Shown: positions 8,007 to 19,635, counted from the first letter of the stretch. The stretch: DNA of 64,000 nt from APNM01 sp040361335 (GCF_040361335.1 NZ_APNM01000005.1:172385-236384), one strand, 5' to 3'. Notes: generated by a model not told the origin, from the sequence alone. Numbers and translations are program-made.

Positions 8007-9065
8007 ATGCTAGGTATTGGGAAGCGTTTCGCGGTCGGGACCGTGGGAGCCCTCGCGGCTGTCATGCTGGCGGGCTGCGGGGGCAGCAGCGGGGGCGGCG
8101 ACTCGTCGAGCGACACGGGCACGGCCTCGTTCTCGGCCACTGACGCGCCCGTGGACAGTCTCGCGCGGGTGGACGTGACCTTCGGGTCGATCGCACTGAA
8201 GCCGGCCGACGGCCCGATGGAGACCTATGAGTTCGACCAGCCGGTGACAATCGACCTGCTGTCGCTGACCGGCGAGGAATCGGCCACGATCCTGGGCGAT
8301 ACCGAGGTCCCGGCCGGCGAATACAGCTTCGTGCGTCTGTTCGTGCTCGGCGGCACCGCCAACGGTTCGGAGGTCGAGGAAGACGGCGGCGGCGTATTCG
8401 ATCTCTATATCCCCGGTCAGCAGAACCGTCCGGAACAGAGCCAGGGCCAGCCGCGCTTCCTGCAGCTCAACGCCGCCGACGACCAGCTCGTGGTGCCCGC
8501 GGGCGGCAACGTCGACTTCACCATCGATTTCGACCTGCGCAAGGCCCTGACCAAGCCGGAGAACCAGGAGGCGTATTACCTGCTGCGCCCGGCCCTGCGT
8601 CTGGTTAACAATGTCGAGGTGGACACCATCCAGGGCGAGGTCAGCCCGGAGCTGACGCTGGCGGAGAACTGCACCACCCCCGCCGAGACCGGCAATGCCG
8701 TCTATCTCTACGAGGGATTCGACCAGACGCCGGGCGATGTGAATGTGACCGCCTCGACGGGCAACGAGCAGGACGATCCCCAGCCCGACCACGACACGGA
8801 CGACTCCGACGGCGACACCACCGAGGTGAACCCCGTCACCACGGCGACCGTCTCGCAACAGGACGAGGACACGATGCTGGAGTACACCATCGGCTTCGTG
8901 GCCGAGGGTGACTACACCATCGCCTTTACCTGCGAGGCGGACCGCGACATGTCCGAGACCGACGAGGACATGATCTTCGAGCAGCCGACCAACGTCACCG
9001 TGGACGCGGACGACGATCCCGAGGTCGTGAACTTCGAGACCGTCGCCGAGGAACCGGCCACCTGA
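8007..9065 (+). CDS. DUF4382-type lipoprotein
   Basis: A 352-aa predicted lipoprotein. A signal peptide (residues 1-23) ends in the lipobox L-A-G-C, followed by a glycine/serine linker. Residues about 38-190 look like the DUF4382 domain, a beta-rich module common in exported proteobacterial lipoproteins and of unknown function. A second beta domain (about 210-345) is extremely acidic with runs of D and E, which suggests calcium binding or halophilic adaptation. AAAGGAG lies nine bases before the ATG. It is convergent with a TPR/outer-membrane-barrel gene. A carboxypeptidase-like carrier fold is possible for the second half. Confidence 0.75.
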   Translation: MLGIGKRFAVGTVGALAAVMLAGCGGSSGGGDSSSDTGTASFSATDAPVDSLARVDVTFGSIALKPADGPMETYEFDQPVTIDLLSLTGEESATILGDTEVPAGEYSFVRLFVLGGTANGSEVEEDGGGVFDLYIPGQQNRPEQSQGQPRFLQLNAADDQLVVPAGGNVDFTIDFDLRKALTKPENQEAYYLLRPALRLVNNVEVDTIQGEVSPELTLAENCTTPAETGNAVYLYEGFDQTPGDVNVTASTGNEQDDPQPDHDTDDSDGDTTEVNPVTTATVSQQDEDTMLEYTIGFVAEGDYTIAFTCEADRDMSETDEDMIFEQPTNVTVDADDDPEVVNFETVAEEPAT

Positions 9066-9079
9066 GGCCGGTCCGACAC

Positions 9080-9119
9080 GGCATCCGGGGCGGCACGCGT
9101 GCGCGCCGCCCCGGATGCC
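9080..9119. terminator. long perfect hairpin between convergent genes
   Basis: Two perfectly complementary 15-nt arms, GGCATCCGGGGCGGC (9080-9094) and its complement (9105-9119), enclose a 10-nt loop. There is no T run, so it is either a bidirectional termination aid or a REP-like element. Confidence 0.55.
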
Positions 9120-9224
9120 CCCTTCACGTACGTCTGCATCGAATTGACGCCGCGCAGGAGAGCGAGACCGCCGAGGTGAACTTTCTCCCAGCGGCACCTG
9201 ATAAAAACCGTGCTAGGGCTTTCA

Positions 9225-9248
9225 GGCGGGCTAAGGCCCGCCTTTTTT
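9225..9248 (+). terminator. intrinsic terminator after the DUF4382 gene
   Basis: The stem GGCGGGC/GCCCGCC with loop TAAG is followed by six T residues on the plus strand. This is a classic Rho-independent terminator and probably ends the lipoprotein transcript before the convergent gene. Confidence 0.85.
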
Positions 9249-9269
9249 ATGGGCGCCCGATTCGGCCGC

Positions 9270-10565
9270 TCAGAAAGAAGCGCCCAGCGACAGCCGGACG
9301 TCGGTACGCTCGTAGTCGTAGCGGTCGAAGTTGGAGTCGTTGTCCCAGTGGGTGGCCTCCAACCGCGCGGTCCAGCGCTCGGTCAGCGGACGCGACAGGC
9401 CCAGCCGGAATTCGACGCGGTCGTCCTCGCGCTCGTCCAGGACAGCATCTTCCCGGATCTCCGGATCGGTATACAGACTCACCCGGTAAGCCACCCCGGC
9501 CCGGCCCGCGAAACCGCCGCCCAGCGGTCGGCGTACGCCGGCACCGATCTCGTGGCGCCAGGGTGAGACGCTGAAGAAGTCGCCGCCCTCGGACAGGTCG
9601 TCCCGGTCGTTGTACTCGAGGCGATAACGCAGCGACCAGGACCAGGGACCGGCATCGCCCCGGAGCCCCGCGCGTGGCGAGACGCGCCAGCCGTCGAGAT
9701 AGGCGTAGCGGTCACCGCCCGCGATACGCTCGCCCTCGAGCGCCAGCGCCAGGCGCCGTCCGTCCCCCAGACGATACCGGCGAGCGACCCGGACACCGAC
9801 GCTGTCCTGGAGCGTATCGTCGCCGAGCCGGATATGACCCGCCTCGACGCGGTAGCGCCAACCGTGGGTCCGGTACACGCCCAGACCGGCCCGCAGCGAG
9901 GTGATGTCCTCGCTGTCGAGATCGGGATGGGACTCGTTGTAGGCGTGACCGCGCAGCCGCAGGCCGTCGTCCCAGTCGCCGGCGAGCAGGTATTGTCCGG
10001 CGGCGAAGACCCCGGCCACGGCGTCCCCCTCGCGCCCGGCCTGCAACACCTCGTCACCCTCGTTGCCGGCCAGACGCGGATTGCTGTCGTAGCCGGCGAA
10101 GCCCTCGATGTAGAAGGAATGGCGCCGTGGCAACCCGTCCAGCGCCGCGGCCGCCAGGTCGCGGAGCTTGTCCGTGCGTGCGGTGTCGTAGGCCTCGCGG
10201 AATCGCGCCCGCGCGGCGGCCGAACGCCCCTCGGTCCGGGCCACCAGACCCAGGTTGTAGAGACTGATCGCCCGCAAGGGCGCCGATTCCGACGATGTCA
10301 GGAAGGCCTCGCGCGCGGCCGGGTAGCGGCCCAGCCGATAGCGGGCCACACCGATATTGAAATACAGAGTCGCGGAATTCTTGCCGTGGTCGCGCGCGTC
10401 CCGGAAATGCCGCAGGGCCCGGACGTAATCCGAGTCGCGCGCGGCCGCGATGCCGGCACGATAGGCCGCATCCGCCGACCCTTGATCGGCGGATGCGCCG
10501 GACGCCAGCAGGCACAGGCCGGCGATCCAGGCGAGCGGGCCCGGGCTAGCGAAGGATCCGGGCAT
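9270..10565 (-). CDS. TPR plus outer-membrane beta-barrel protein (Slam-like architecture)
   Basis: A 431-aa exported protein. A signal peptide (about 1-26) ends near A-S-A-D. TPR-like repeats (about 30-145) include ALRHFRDARDHGKNSATLYF and FNIGVARYRLGRYPAAREAF. About 280 residues of alternating beta strands then end in a terminal phenylalanine (LSLGASF), the signal for outer-membrane insertion. This TPR-then-barrel layout resembles surface lipoprotein assembly modulators (Slam, DUF560), which move lipoproteins to the cell surface, but the barrel sequence was not recognised directly. It is last in an operon with an ECF sigma factor, an anti-sigma factor and a small secreted protein. A lipoprotein gene converges on it. 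No strong ribosome-binding site is visible. Confidence 0.7.
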   Translation of the reverse strand: MPGSFASPGPLAWIAGLCLLASGASADQGSADAAYRAGIAAARDSDYVRALRHFRDARDHGKNSATLYFNIGVARYRLGRYPAAREAFLTSSESAPLRAISLYNLGLVARTEGRSAAARARFREAYDTARTDKLRDLAAAALDGLPRRHSFYIEGFAGYDSNPRLAGNEGDEVLQAGREGDAVAGVFAAGQYLLAGDWDDGLRLRGHAYNESHPDLDSEDITSLRAGLGVYRTHGWRYRVEAGHIRLGDDTLQDSVGVRVARRYRLGDGRRLALALEGERIAGGDRYAYLDGWRVSPRAGLRGDAGPWSWSLRYRLEYNDRDDLSEGGDFFSVSPWRHEIGAGVRRPLGGGFAGRAGVAYRVSLYTDPEIREDAVLDEREDDRVEFRLGLSRPLTERWTARLEATHWDNDSNFDRYDYERTDVRLSLGASF

Positions 10566-10615
10566 ACGCTAGCGCGGGGCCGTCGTCGGACGGCCGACCA
10601 GTGACGGTCGCACGT

Positions 10616-11023
10616 TCAGGAGCCGCCGGGCGTGCCGGACGGGGGACCGCCGGCCTCGGGCGGACCCGCGTTCTCGGGCCGTCCGGCACCCTCGCGCCCG
10701 AGCTGACGGCCGTTCTCGCGGGCCTGCTCGGCCGCCTCCCGGCCGGGAACATCCGGGGGCGGGCCCCCTGCCTCCTTGCCGGGGCCGGCGGCATCCGGAC
10801 GCGCGGGGGCGCGCTCGGGCAATCGCAACTCGTTGACGACATCGGCCTCGCTCGACGGTTCCTCGTCCTCGATGACCGACATCGTAACGCCCATGTCCGA
10901 TTCCGGCTGCGCCAGCGCCGGCCCTACCGCCACCGACAGCAACAGGGCCACGGCGACGCGCGCACGCGCCGACAGGCAGCCCGGTGGATTGCTACGCCTG
11001 GGTTTCCGGACTCGATCTGGCAT
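10616..11023 (-). CDS. small secreted proline/glycine-rich protein
   Basis: A 135-aa protein of unknown function. A basic N-terminus and hydrophobic core (VAVALLLSVAVGPALA) form a signal peptide cleaved near A-L-A-Q. The mature part opens with an acidic segment (MGVTMSVIEDEEPSSEADVV) and continues as a low-complexity tail rich in P, G, A, E and R. A GGGAGG site seven bases before the ATG at 11023 fixes the start over an in-frame ATG at 11029. It lies between the anti-sigma factor and the TPR-barrel gene, so it is probably envelope-located and under the same sigma factor. Confidence 0.65.
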   Translation of the reverse strand: MPDRVRKPRRSNPPGCLSARARVAVALLLSVAVGPALAQPESDMGVTMSVIEDEEPSSEADVVNELRLPERAPARPDAAGPGKEAGGPPPDVPGREAAEQARENGRQLGREGAGRPENAGPPEAGGPPSGTPGGS

Positions 11024-11039
11024 GGGCATGCCTCCCATT

Positions 11040-11717
11040 CTACGCCCGCGACGCACGGGCGGCGGCGAGCCGGGTCGTCGGGTTCGTGTGCCGACGGCCG
11101 TGGTCGGGGGTCACGCTATCGAGCCGCAACCGCAATTCGCGGCTCTTGCCGCCGTGCTCGATACGCGCGACCAGTTCGCCGCTACCCGCGCGACGGGCGT
11201 GCAGCGGCAGGCGCAGGCGATTCTCGCCCGCGCTCAGGTCGGTCCGCCAGCTCAGGCGGCGCTCGTGGGGATAGCCCTGGAGCTCGACATGTTCGGGCAG
11301 AACCAGGGTCAGGGTGACGCCGTCCAGACGCTTCTCGGAAGCCAGGGACAGCGACACGGTCTTGTCGCCGTCCACGACCAGGCGCACCGCCGCCGGGTCG
11401 CCGGCGCCGACCGGCGCCTGGCGGCCGAGCCAGGGCAGCGCGGCAATGGCCAGCACGACCGTGGCGGCCACGGCGGCGGCCCGCCACCCGCGCGACGGGG
11501 CCGGCGCCGCGCCCCGGACGAGACGCTCGGTGAGCCGCGGAGGCGGCTCGGGCGCGGGCAGGCCGCCCAAGGCCTCGGTGAGCAGGCGATAGTCGCGCTC
11601 GATGGCGGCACAGCGCGGGCAGGCGGCGGCATGGTCGCGCAGACGCGCGGCCTCGGCCGCGGGCAACGCCCCGTCCAGCCAGTCCTGTACCCGTTCCCTG
11701 AAATCGTCGCATCGCAT
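11040..11717 (-). CDS. anti-sigma factor with zinc-binding ZAS domain
   Basis: A 225-aa membrane anti-sigma factor. Residues 1-45 hold the ZAS signature H-x3-C-x2-C (HAAACPRC), which binds the ECF sigma factor. A membrane helix follows (about 78-96, AAAVAATVVLAIAALPWL), then a periplasmic beta-rich sensor region. It follows the sigma gene by 36 bp. The start at 11717 (MRCDDFRERV) is preferred over an ATG five codons upstream because ZAS domains begin close to the first Cys. It is expected to hold the sigma factor until an envelope signal is sensed; the signal is unknown. Confidence 0.85.
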   Translation of the reverse strand: MRCDDFRERVQDWLDGALPAAEAARLRDHAAACPRCAAIERDYRLLTEALGGLPAPEPPPRLTERLVRGAAPAPSRGWRAAAVAATVVLAIAALPWLGRQAPVGAGDPAAVRLVVDGDKTVSLSLASEKRLDGVTLTLVLPEHVELQGYPHERRLSWRTDLSAGENRLRLPLHARRAGSGELVARIEHGGKSRELRLRLDSVTPDHGRRHTNPTTRLAAARASRA

Positions 11718-11753
11718 GGCTTCACCTTCCATGTAGGGACACGCGCGAACGCG

Positions 11754-12320
11754 TCAAAGGGTTCCATCCGAGAGCAGCCCCCGCAACTCGCGCCGGGCGC
11801 GGTGCAGCCGGGATTTGACCGTGCCCTCGGCCGCGCCGGTGATGGCGGCGATCTCGGCAAGACGGTAGCCCTCGACATCGTGCAGGATCACGGCAATGCG
11901 CTGCGCCTCCGGCAACCGTGCGAGGGCGCGGGTCAGGCGCTCGCCCAGGGCGCCGCGTTCATGCAGGGCCTCCGGGGCCAGTCCGGGATCGTCGGGATGA
12001 TCGGCAACCGGGTCGGCATCGTCGTCATTGGCGGCGAGTTCGCCGACGGGGACGGGCCGCCGGCCGCGCCGGCGGCGGTCGTCCAGGTAGAGCCGGTACA
12101 GGACACGGCTCAGCCAGATCTCCGGCCGGTCGAGGCGCGCGATCTCGTCGGCGCGGTCGTACAGACGCACGACCAGATCCTGGAGCAGGTCCTCGGCGTC
12201 CGCCTCCTGGCCGGTCAGCCGGTAGGCCAAGCGATAGAGCGCCGGCATCGCGGGCCGCAGGACCCGCACCAGGGCGTCGCGCCGGCGGCCGTGCCGCCAG
12301 ATGTCGAGTATTCCGGCCAT
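11754..12320 (-). CDS. ECF-family RNA polymerase sigma factor
   Basis: A 188-aa group 4 sigma factor with region 2 (LYRLAYRLTGQEADAEDLLQDLVVRLYD) and region 4 (ALARLPEAQRIAVILHDVEGYRLAEIAAITGAAEGTVKSR), joined by an acidic linker. The start at 12320 (MAGILDIWRHGRRRDALV) is preferred to an upstream TTG. It is first in a four-gene operon with its anti-sigma factor, a secreted protein and a TPR-barrel protein, so the likely regulon is envelope-related and includes its own operon. Confidence 0.9.
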   Translation of the reverse strand: MAGILDIWRHGRRRDALVRVLRPAMPALYRLAYRLTGQEADAEDLLQDLVVRLYDRADEIARLDRPEIWLSRVLYRLYLDDRRRRGRRPVPVGELAANDDDADPVADHPDDPGLAPEALHERGALGERLTRALARLPEAQRIAVILHDVEGYRLAEIAAITGAAEGTVKSRLHRARRELRGLLSDGTL

Positions 12321-12422
12321 GGCGCGATTACGGCCGGAAACCGCCCCCCGTTGCAAGGGGCGGCATGGCGCGCGGCCCGCGCCGTCCGGCCCGTCCCGGG
12401 GCCGGACGGCATATCGGCCGGG

Positions 12423-14702
12423 CTACGCGGCCCGTCGGCGCAGGTCCCTGGCGGCCTCGACCATGTTCTCCAGCGCCGGAACCACCTCGTCCCAGTTCCG
12501 GGTCTTGAGGCCGCAGTCCGGGTTCACCCAGAGACGCTCGGCCGGGATGCGCTCGGCCGCCTTGGTCATGAGGGTGATCACCTGGTCCCGGGGCGGGATG
12601 TTGGGCGAATGGATGTCGTACACCCCCGGCCCGATCTCGTTGGGGTACTGGAATCGGTCGAAGACGTCCAGCAGTTCCATGTTGGAGCGCGAGGTCTCGA
12701 TGGTGATCACGTCCGCGTCCATGTGCGCGATGGACTCGATGATATCGTTGAACTCCGAGTAACACATGTGGGTGTGGATCTGGGTCTCGTCGCGTACCCC
12801 GTTGGCCGTGATCCGGAAGCATTCGACCGCCCAGTCCAGGTAGTCCTGCCACTGGGAACGCCGCAGGGGCAGACCCTCGCGCAGCGCGGCCTCGTCGATC
12901 TGGATGACGTCGACACCGGCGGCCTCCAGGTCCAGCACCTCCTCGCGGATCGCCAGGGCGAGCTGCTTGCAGCTCTCGCTGCGCGACTGATCGTCACGCA
13001 CGAAGGACCAGTTGAGCATGGTGACCGGCCCGGTGAGCATACCCTTGACCGGCTTGTCGGTCAGCGACTGGGCGTACTTGATCCAAGCCACGGTCATCGG
13101 ATACGGGCGCTTGATGTCGCCGAACAGGATCGGTGGCTTCACGCAGCGCGAGCCGAAGGACTGCACCCAACCGTGCTGGCTGAACACGTAGCCCTCGAGC
13201 TGTTCCCCGAAGTACTCCACCATGTCGTTGCGTTCGGGCTCGCCATGCACCAGCACGTCCAGGCCCAGCGCCTCCTGCTCGCGGATGGAGCGCTCGATCT
13301 CGGCCTGCATGCGGGTGACATATTCCGCCCGCGACAGGTCGCCCTTCTTGTGGGCGAGGCGCGCCTTGCGGATTTCCTTGGTCTGCGGGAAGGAGCCGAT
13401 CGTGGTGGTCGGATACGCCGGCAGCGTCAGGTGGGCGTGTTGCTTGGCGGCGCGCTCGGCGTACGGGCTGCGGCGCTTGCCCATGTCGGGCGTGATCGCG
13501 TGCACGGCCTGCTTGACGCCGGGATCGTCCACACGCGCCGACGCCCGCCGGCTGGCGATGGCCTCGGCGTTGCGCGCCAGCGGCTGCGCGACGGCGTCCC
13601 GGCCTTCGTTGAGCGCCTTGGCCAGCACCTCGATCTCGCCCAGCTTCTGCAGGGCGAAGGCCAGCCAGCTCTTGATCTCGGGATCCATCTTCTTCTCGCT
13701 GTTCAGGTCCACCGGGACATGCAGCAGCGAGCAGGACGGCGCCAGCCACAGGCACTCGCCGAGCTTGTCCGCAAGCGGCTCCAGCCAGTCCAGCAGCCCG
13801 GCCAGATCGGCCTTCCAGACGTTGCGGCCGTCGATCACGCCCAGCGACAGCACCTTGTCCGCCGGCAGCGCCGCGACGATGGCCTCGACCTCGTCGCGGG
13901 CCTTGACGGCGTCCACGTGCAGGCCGGCCACGGGCAGGCCGCAGGCCAGATCGATATTGTCGCGCAACTGGCCGAAATAGCTGGTCACCAGCAGCTTGGG
14001 CGCGACGCCGGACAGGGCGTCGTACGCGGTCCGGAGCGCCCGCTTCCAGTCGTCGTCGAGGTCGTGGACCAGTACCGGCTCGTCCACCTGGACCCATTCG
14101 ACGCCCTTCTCGCCGAGCGCGTCCAGCAGCTCGCGATAGACCGGCAGCAGACGCTCCAGCAGCGCCAGCCGGTCGCTGCCGTCGCCGGCCTTGGCCAGCC
14201 AGAGATAGGTGACCGGCCCCACGAGCACGGGCTTGGGCGTCACGCCTTCGGCGCGCGCCTCGTCGATCCGTGCCAGGAGCTCGCCGGCATCGAGCGCGAA
14301 GCGGGTATCCGCCGAAACCTCCGGCACGATGTAGTGGTAATTGGTATCGAACCACTTGGTCATCTCGCCGGCGCGCACGGCGTTGCGGTCGTCGTCGCCG
14401 GCGGAGCGTCCGCGGGCCACCCGGAAACTGTTGTCCAGCCGGTCGCCGTCCAGACCGGCGACCCGCTCGGGCACGTTGCCCAGCATGAAGCTCATGTCCA
14501 GCACGTGATCGTAGAACGAGAAGTCGCCCACCGGGACGTAGTCGAGCTGCGACTGGCTGCGCCAGTTCTGCCGGCGCAGGGCCGCCCCCTTGGACAGCAA
14601 CTCGTCGGCACTGGATTCGCCCTTCCAGTAGGCCTCTTCCGCGAACTTGAGCTCACGCTTGCCGCCGATCCGCGGGAAGCCGAGATTGTGCGTCACCGCC
14701 AT
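12423..14702 (-). CDS. metE: cobalamin-independent methionine synthase
   Basis: A 759-aa enzyme that transfers the methyl group of 5-methyltetrahydropteroyl-triglutamate to homocysteine. Both barrels are present: the N-terminal one opens THNLGFPRIGGKRELKFAEE. The C-terminal one carries zinc ligands in IHTHMCYSEF and WVNPDCGLKTRNW. A GAGGTGA site supports the second of two adjacent ATGs (14702). It is divergent from the LysR regulator gene metR, the classical arrangement for homocysteine-responsive activation. Confidence 0.97.
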   Translation of the reverse strand: MAVTHNLGFPRIGGKRELKFAEEAYWKGESSADELLSKGAALRRQNWRSQSQLDYVPVGDFSFYDHVLDMSFMLGNVPERVAGLDGDRLDNSFRVARGRSAGDDDRNAVRAGEMTKWFDTNYHYIVPEVSADTRFALDAGELLARIDEARAEGVTPKPVLVGPVTYLWLAKAGDGSDRLALLERLLPVYRELLDALGEKGVEWVQVDEPVLVHDLDDDWKRALRTAYDALSGVAPKLLVTSYFGQLRDNIDLACGLPVAGLHVDAVKARDEVEAIVAALPADKVLSLGVIDGRNVWKADLAGLLDWLEPLADKLGECLWLAPSCSLLHVPVDLNSEKKMDPEIKSWLAFALQKLGEIEVLAKALNEGRDAVAQPLARNAEAIASRRASARVDDPGVKQAVHAITPDMGKRRSPYAERAAKQHAHLTLPAYPTTTIGSFPQTKEIRKARLAHKKGDLSRAEYVTRMQAEIERSIREQEALGLDVLVHGEPERNDMVEYFGEQLEGYVFSQHGWVQSFGSRCVKPPILFGDIKRPYPMTVAWIKYAQSLTDKPVKGMLTGPVTMLNWSFVRDDQSRSESCKQLALAIREEVLDLEAAGVDVIQIDEAALREGLPLRRSQWQDYLDWAVECFRITANGVRDETQIHTHMCYSEFNDIIESIAHMDADVITIETSRSNMELLDVFDRFQYPNEIGPGVYDIHSPNIPPRDQVITLMTKAAERIPAERLWVNPDCGLKTRNWDEVVPALENMVEAARDLRRRAA

Positions 14703-14754
14703 CATTCACCTCGTGGTCGTTGGCTTCGGTGCGGGCAGTCTATGGCGGCCATTC

Positions 14755-14810
14755 CATGAATAAAAATGTTATGTTTTTATCTATCAATCAATTTAATTCA
14801 TGTATTGAAT
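14755..14810. promoter_or_regulatory. metE-metR intergenic regulatory region
   Basis: An AT-rich island in otherwise GC-rich DNA between the divergent genes. At 14796-14810 lies the perfect palindrome ATTCATGTATTGAAT, which fits the general LysR T-N11-A pattern and touches the metR start codon. The published MetR half-site order (TGAA-N5-TTCA) appears here inverted (TTCA-N5-TGAA), so this may be an autoregulatory site of unusual type or a coincidence. Confidence 0.45.
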
Positions 14811-15726
14811 GATCGAGCGCATCCACCTCGATATCCTCCGCCGAATCGACCGCGAGGGTTCGCTAACGGCCGCCGCACGCTCCCTGCACCTGACGCAGCC
14901 GGCCCTGAGCCACGCCATCCGCAAGCTGGAAGACCAGGCGGGCGTGCGGCTCTGGACCCGCGAGGGCCGTCGCGTGCGGCTGACGCCCGCCGGGGAGTAC
15001 CTGCTGGGCGCGGCCAAGCGCCTGCTGCCGCAACTGGAGCGGGTGGACGAGGTGCTCGCGGGCTATGCCGCCGGCGAGCAGGGCTCGCTGCGCATCGGCA
15101 TGGAATGCCACCCCTGCTACCGCTGGCTGCTCAAGGTGGTCGAGCCCTACCTGGCTCGCTGGCCGGGCATCGACATCGACGTGATGCAGCAGTTCCAGTT
15201 CGGGGGCATGGCGGCCCTGTTCAATCACGACATCGATATCCTGGTGACCCCGGACCCCCTTAACAGGCCCGGAGTCGCGTTCGAGCCGGTGTTCGACTAC
15301 GAGCAGGTGCTGGCGGTCGCCCGCGGGCATCCCCTGGCGGATCGCGACCATGTCGAGGCCGAGGATCTGACCGACCAGGTGCTGTTCTCCTATCCGGTCG
15401 ATCCCGACCGCCTGGATATCTTCACGCGGCTGCTGGGCCCGGCCCGCTGCAGTCCGCGCAAGCACAAGACCGTGGAGTCCACCGACATCATGCTGCAGCT
15501 CGTGGCCGCCGGGCGCGGCGTGGCCGCCCTGCCCCGCTGGCTGGTGGACGAATACGCGGACGAGCTGCCGATCGCGCCGGTCCGCCTCGGCCCCGACGGC
15601 ATTCCCAAGCAGATCCACCTGGGCGTGCGCGAGGCCGACCGCGGGGAACGCCACATCGCGGCGTTCCTGGATCTGGCGAAGGAGAGCGGGCGGTCGATAT
15701 CGTTTCCGGTCGGGGGACCGCCCTGA
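14809..15726 (+). CDS. metR: LysR-family regulator MetR
   Basis: A 305-aa LysR-type activator. The helix-turn-helix covers residues about 4-62 (GSLTAAARSLHLTQPALSHA), followed by the co-inducer domain with the MetR-typical segment RIGMECHPCYRWLLKVV. In E. coli, MetR activates metE and metH with homocysteine as co-inducer. Divergence from metE supports the same role. The start codon lies within a palindrome, so autorepression is plausible. Confidence 0.93.
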   Translation: MIERIHLDILRRIDREGSLTAAARSLHLTQPALSHAIRKLEDQAGVRLWTREGRRVRLTPAGEYLLGAAKRLLPQLERVDEVLAGYAAGEQGSLRIGMECHPCYRWLLKVVEPYLARWPGIDIDVMQQFQFGGMAALFNHDIDILVTPDPLNRPGVAFEPVFDYEQVLAVARGHPLADRDHVEAEDLTDQVLFSYPVDPDRLDIFTRLLGPARCSPRKHKTVESTDIMLQLVAAGRGVAALPRWLVDEYADELPIAPVRLGPDGIPKQIHLGVREADRGERHIAAFLDLAKESGRSISFPVGGPP

Positions 15727-15762
15727 CGGGAAACCGGGTCGCTAAACGGCGCCGACGCGACG

Positions 15763-18549
<2,787 letters not shown>

Positions 18550-18617
18550 GGCACCGAGGATAGCACCGCGCCCGCGCGAATCTCCCACCCCACCCGTTTC
18601 TGCTAGGCTCCCGCATC

Positions 18618-19217
18618 ATGCAACGCGAACTCCACTATTGCCCCACTTGCGGCGCGCCGATGTCGCGCGAGATCCCGCCCGGGGACGACCGCGAACGCTA
18701 TGTCTGCTCGCGCGACGGCGAGATCTTCTACCAGAACCCCCTAGTGGTGGTGGGCACGGTCACCGAGCACGACGGCCGCATCCTGCTCTGCCGCCGGGCG
18801 ATCGAGCCGCGCGCCGGCTTCTGGACCCTGCCGGCGGGTTTCCTGGAACTGGGCGAGACCACGGCGGAGGCCGGCCTGCGCGAGACCCGCGAGGAGGCCC
18901 TGGCCGAGGTCGAGCTGGGCCCCCTGTTCGCCCTGTTCAACGTCGCCCACATCGGCCAGGTCCACATGTTCTACCGCGCCACCCTGCCCCGCGCCGACGG
19001 CCACGCGGCGGGCCCCGAGAGCGCCGAGACCGCCCTCGTGGCGCCCGGCGACATCCCCTGGCGCCAGCTCGCCTTCCCGACCATCCACCGGGCGCTGGAG
19101 CGCTACCTGGCGGACCGGGAACGCGGCGAATTCGGCCTGCACACCGACGACCTGGGGCGGGAGTCCTGGCACGGGATCCTCGACCGCGAGCCCGAGCAGC
19201 CGATCGAGTGGGGCTGA
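18618..19217 (+). CDS. zinc-ribbon NUDIX hydrolase
   Basis: A 199-aa protein with an N-terminal zinc ribbon (CPTCGAP and a later Cys) and a NUDIX domain. The NUDIX box reads GFLELGETTAEAGLRETREE from about residue 74. It resembles the NudC-like group acting on NAD-type dinucleotides, but the C-terminal specificity motif of NudC was not identified, so the substrate is open. It is divergent from ppc. Three GTGATTG heptamers follow the stop codon. Confidence 0.85.
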   Translation: MQRELHYCPTCGAPMSREIPPGDDRERYVCSRDGEIFYQNPLVVVGTVTEHDGRILLCRRAIEPRAGFWTLPAGFLELGETTAEAGLRETREEALAEVELGPLFALFNVAHIGQVHMFYRATLPRADGHAAGPESAETALVAPGDIPWRQLAFPTIHRALERYLADRERGEFGLHTDDLGRESWHGILDREPEQPIEWG

Positions 19218-19224
19218 TGTGACC

Positions 19225-19245
19225 GTGATTGGTGATTGGTGATTG
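19225..19245 (+). repeat. three GTGATTG heptamers
   Basis: Three perfect tandem copies right after the NUDIX stop codon, in the leader region of fdxA. Same heptamer as at 6472, 6511 and 56702. Confidence 0.85.
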
Positions 19246-19311
19246 GTGGGCGGGACCGGCCGTCGCGGGTGTTAAAATGCCGGCCGTATTCCCGACATGG
19301 AGAGAGCGACG

Positions 19312-19635
19312 ATGACCTTCGTCGTCACCGAGAACTGCATCAAGTGCAAATACACCGACTGCGTCGAGGTCTGCCCGGTCGACTGCTTCCACGAGGGTCC
19401 CAACTTCCTGGTGATCGATCCCGAGGAATGCATCGACTGCACGCTATGCGAGCCGGAGTGCCCGGTGGACGCGATCGTGTCCGAGGATGACCTGCCCGAG
19501 GACCAGAAGGAGTTCCTCGAGCTGAACGCCGAACTGTCCAAGAAGTGGCCGGTGATCACCGAGATCAAGGATCCGCCGGAGGACGCCAAGGAGTGGGAGG
19601 ACGTGCCCGACAAGCTCAAGTATCTGGAGCGCTAG
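19312..19635 (+). CDS. fdxA: 7Fe-8S ferredoxin FdxA
   Basis: A 107-aa cytoplasmic electron carrier. The N-terminal half has two cluster motifs: CIKCKYTDCVEVCPVDC, with the spacing of the 3Fe-4S-type site, and CIDCTLCEPECPVD for the 4Fe-4S site. The C-terminal helical tail is typical of FdxA. A GAGAG site precedes the ATG at 19312. The TAG stop lies within CTAG, which on the opposite strand is also the stop codon of dsbC, so the two convergent genes overlap by four bases. Confidence 0.95.
   Translation: MTFVVTENCIKCKYTDCVEVCPVDCFHEGPNFLVIDPEECIDCTLCEPECPVDAIVSEDDLPEDQKEFLELNAELSKKWPVITEIKDPPEDAKEWEDVPDKLKYLER

Noticed and set aside
9080..9119. A small RNA in the convergent gap
   Set aside because: There is a strong hairpin but no promoter sequence before it.
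10776..14759. A 1327-codon open frame opposite metE and the sigma operon
   Set aside because: It crosses several real genes on the other strand and has no start signal or family motifs. It is a GC-bias artefact.
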